Positions 49,761 to 51,004 of a DNA stretch of 51,004 bases are shown here, piece by piece; the stretch's first letter is position 1; each line of letters starts with the position of its first letter. Position numbers and translations under genes: made by a program. This stretch comes from Oscillospiraceae bacterium (GTDB lineage Bacteria > Bacillota > Clostridia > Oscillospirales > Ruminococcaceae), in the NCBI GenBank assembly GCA_017847885.1, contig JAGAUA010000023.1, positions 1 to 51,004 of the forward strand, given 5' to 3'. The notes below the pieces were generated by a model. That model was not told the DNA's origin. It made no database searches and saw only the letters and a list, made by a program, of their open reading frames with translations.

Positions 49761-51004
49761 GTCGCGCCCTCACGGGCGTGTGAGTTGAAATGAAGCGGAT
49801 TGAACAAGTTTACGCTGGCGAGATAGTCGCGCCCTCACGGGCGTGTGAGTTGAAATATCCGGTTGGAAACTATAAAGCAATGTTGCCGTGAGTCGCGCCC
49901 TCACGGGCGTGTGAGTTGAAATTTTCAGAGTACCAAGAGCAAACCAACGCACTTACAGTCGCGCCCTCACGGGCGTGTGAGTTGAAATTACTGATGGAGT
50001 ACATAATCAAATTGGTATTACGACGTCGCGCCCTCACGGGCGTGTGAGTTGAAATTATGATTTGTTTAATTTCCGATAATCGCACAGGGTCGCGCCCTCA
50101 CGGGCGTGTGAGTTGAAATTATCACTTATAAGAACGAAGGAAAAATTACCGAGTCGCGCCCTCACGGGCGTGTGAGTTGAAATTCCACGTGCGATAGGTG
50201 CCGTCCTTGTTCAAACACGTCGCGCCCTCACGGGCGTGTGAGTTGAAATCAGCTCAAGCTTGCGGTTAAGCTGTCGCTGAACCGTCGCGCCCTCACGGGC
50301 GTGTGAGTTGAAATCTTTTAACTCGTTGAAGCAAGCGGTTTGCAGGAAGTCGCGCCCTCACGGGCGTGTGAGTTGAAATACCACAACCCATTATGTAATT
50401 GACTCTTGTCTTGAGTCGCGCCCTCACGGGCGTGTGAGTTGAAATCCTTTTCCAATTGATTTTCATAATAAGACCCTCCGTCGCGCCCTCACGGGCGTGT
50501 GAGTTGAAATCGCTTTCGAATCCGCTGTTATCTATTCCTGTGCCGTCGCGCCCTCACGGGCGTGTGAGTTGAAATAGTGATTAAAGAATTATACTCTTCA
50601 TCATAAGCTTGTCGCGCCCTCACGGGCGTGTGAGTTGAAATGCTTCAAGTTCTGATGTGGATAAAATGACATTTGGTCGCGCCCTCACGGGCGTGTGAGT
50701 TGAAATTATCGCGGTAACGGATTCCGAGGTACTGGATGTGTCGCGCCCTCACGGGCGTGTGAGTTGAAATTGTAATCCATCTACATTACTAATAACATGA
50801 TTATGGTCGCGCCCTCACGGGCGTGTGAGTTGAAATGTCTATCATTTTTGGGTCGGTTAAAATACATTCAGTCGCGCCCTCACGGGCGTGTGAGTTGAAA
50901 TTCACCCCGACGCCGAAAAGTTAACCCTTTAATGGTCGCGCCCTCACGGGCGTGTGAGTTGAAATTTTTGTATGCTCCCGGCTGTAAGTTTTCTTTGGCG
51001 TCGC
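49761..51004 (+). CRISPR. type I-C CRISPR array, 19 full repeats plus a partial one, continues past the window
   Basis: A 31-nt repeat starting GTCGCGCCCTCACGGGCG and ending TGTGAGTTGAAAT, with a CGCCC-TCAC-GGGCG stem, begins at 49761, 49826, 49892, 49958, 50025, 50089, 50153, 50219, 50284, 50349, 50415, 50480, 50545, 50611, 50676, 50740, 50806, 50871 and 50935; a twentieth starts at 51000 and is cut by the window end. All visible copies appear identical. The 19 spacers are 33-36 nt and all different. Repeat form, ending and neighbouring genes fit type I-C. The 3' end of the array, where degenerate repeats would be expected, is outside the window. Confidence 0.98.

Noticed and set aside
49770..50085. 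Open frames on the minus strand inside the CRISPR array
   Set aside because: They arise from the repeat sequence being read as STHTPVRAR; there are no ribosome binding sites.
49792..50999. Self-targeting spacers
   Set aside because: Reading the spacers against the window by eye gave no match, but this check is weak and does not cover the rest of the genome.

Overview
The window looks like a chromosomal segment of an anaerobic, probably spore-forming Clostridia, most likely a Ruminococcus-like member of the Oscillospiraceae. This is inferred from gene content and style: a meso-diaminopimelate dehydrogenase, spmA-spmB, an AbrB protein with a zinc-binding tail, lipoproteins with Thr/Glu/Ala-rich linkers after the lipobox, a pyruvate formate-lyase operon, Gram-positive MacA/MacB-type transporters, strong AGGAGG-type ribosome binding sites and consensus sigma-A promoters. 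No species can be named from the sequence.

Layout. 1-10 kb: ddh and a membrane protein (minus), purA, an orphan TetR regulator with a visible operator, two GNAT acetyltransferases, an Fe/Mn superoxide dismutase, walJ and paaK (minus), and a BspA-type leucine-rich-repeat lipoprotein. 10.3-13.7 kb: a pyruvate formate-lyase operon in which the enzyme is split. A 686-residue core lacks the glycyl-radical domain, a 71-residue Cys-containing protein follows, then an 81-residue stand-alone glycyl-radical domain, then pflA. 14.3-24 kb: a PfkB sugar kinase, a DtxR-like regulator, a hairpin transposon-like element, an ECF sigma/anti-sigma-like pair, mscL, a 2-hydroxyacid dehydrogenase, proB-proA, a membrane protein, ybaK and ahcY.

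24.2-35.8 kb is a transporter region. A MacA-MacB type exporter (adaptor, ATPase, FtsX-like permease) is followed by an unusual operon: two carbohydrate-type ABC permeases, a second coiled-coil adaptor, a MacB-periplasmic-domain-like protein without an ATPase, and an 845-residue lipoprotein that joins a predicted propeller-like N-terminal half to a solute-binding domain. No ATPase gene lies in this second operon.

35.8-41.5 kb: an HD-GYP protein with a hairpin mobile element directly upstream, abrB, spmA-spmB, tRNA-Lys(UUU), a lipoprotein, an XRE regulator with a 21-bp palindrome over its promoter, and a probably frameshifted small membrane protein. 41.7 kb to the end: a complete type I-C CRISPR-Cas locus (cas3, cas5c, cas8c with an internal cas11c start, cas7c, cas4, cas1, cas2), a leader of about 157 bp, and an array of 19 full 31-nt repeats that runs off the window end. 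The first half of cas8c is strikingly AT-rich relative to the rest of the operon, suggesting allele replacement.

The strongest candidates for something new are the three-piece pyruvate formate-lyase with its 71-residue middle protein, the hybrid adaptor/permease/solute-binding operon, and the mosaic cas8c. Start codons were chosen from visible ribosome binding sites. Family assignments come from motif recognition by eye, and no database search was run.
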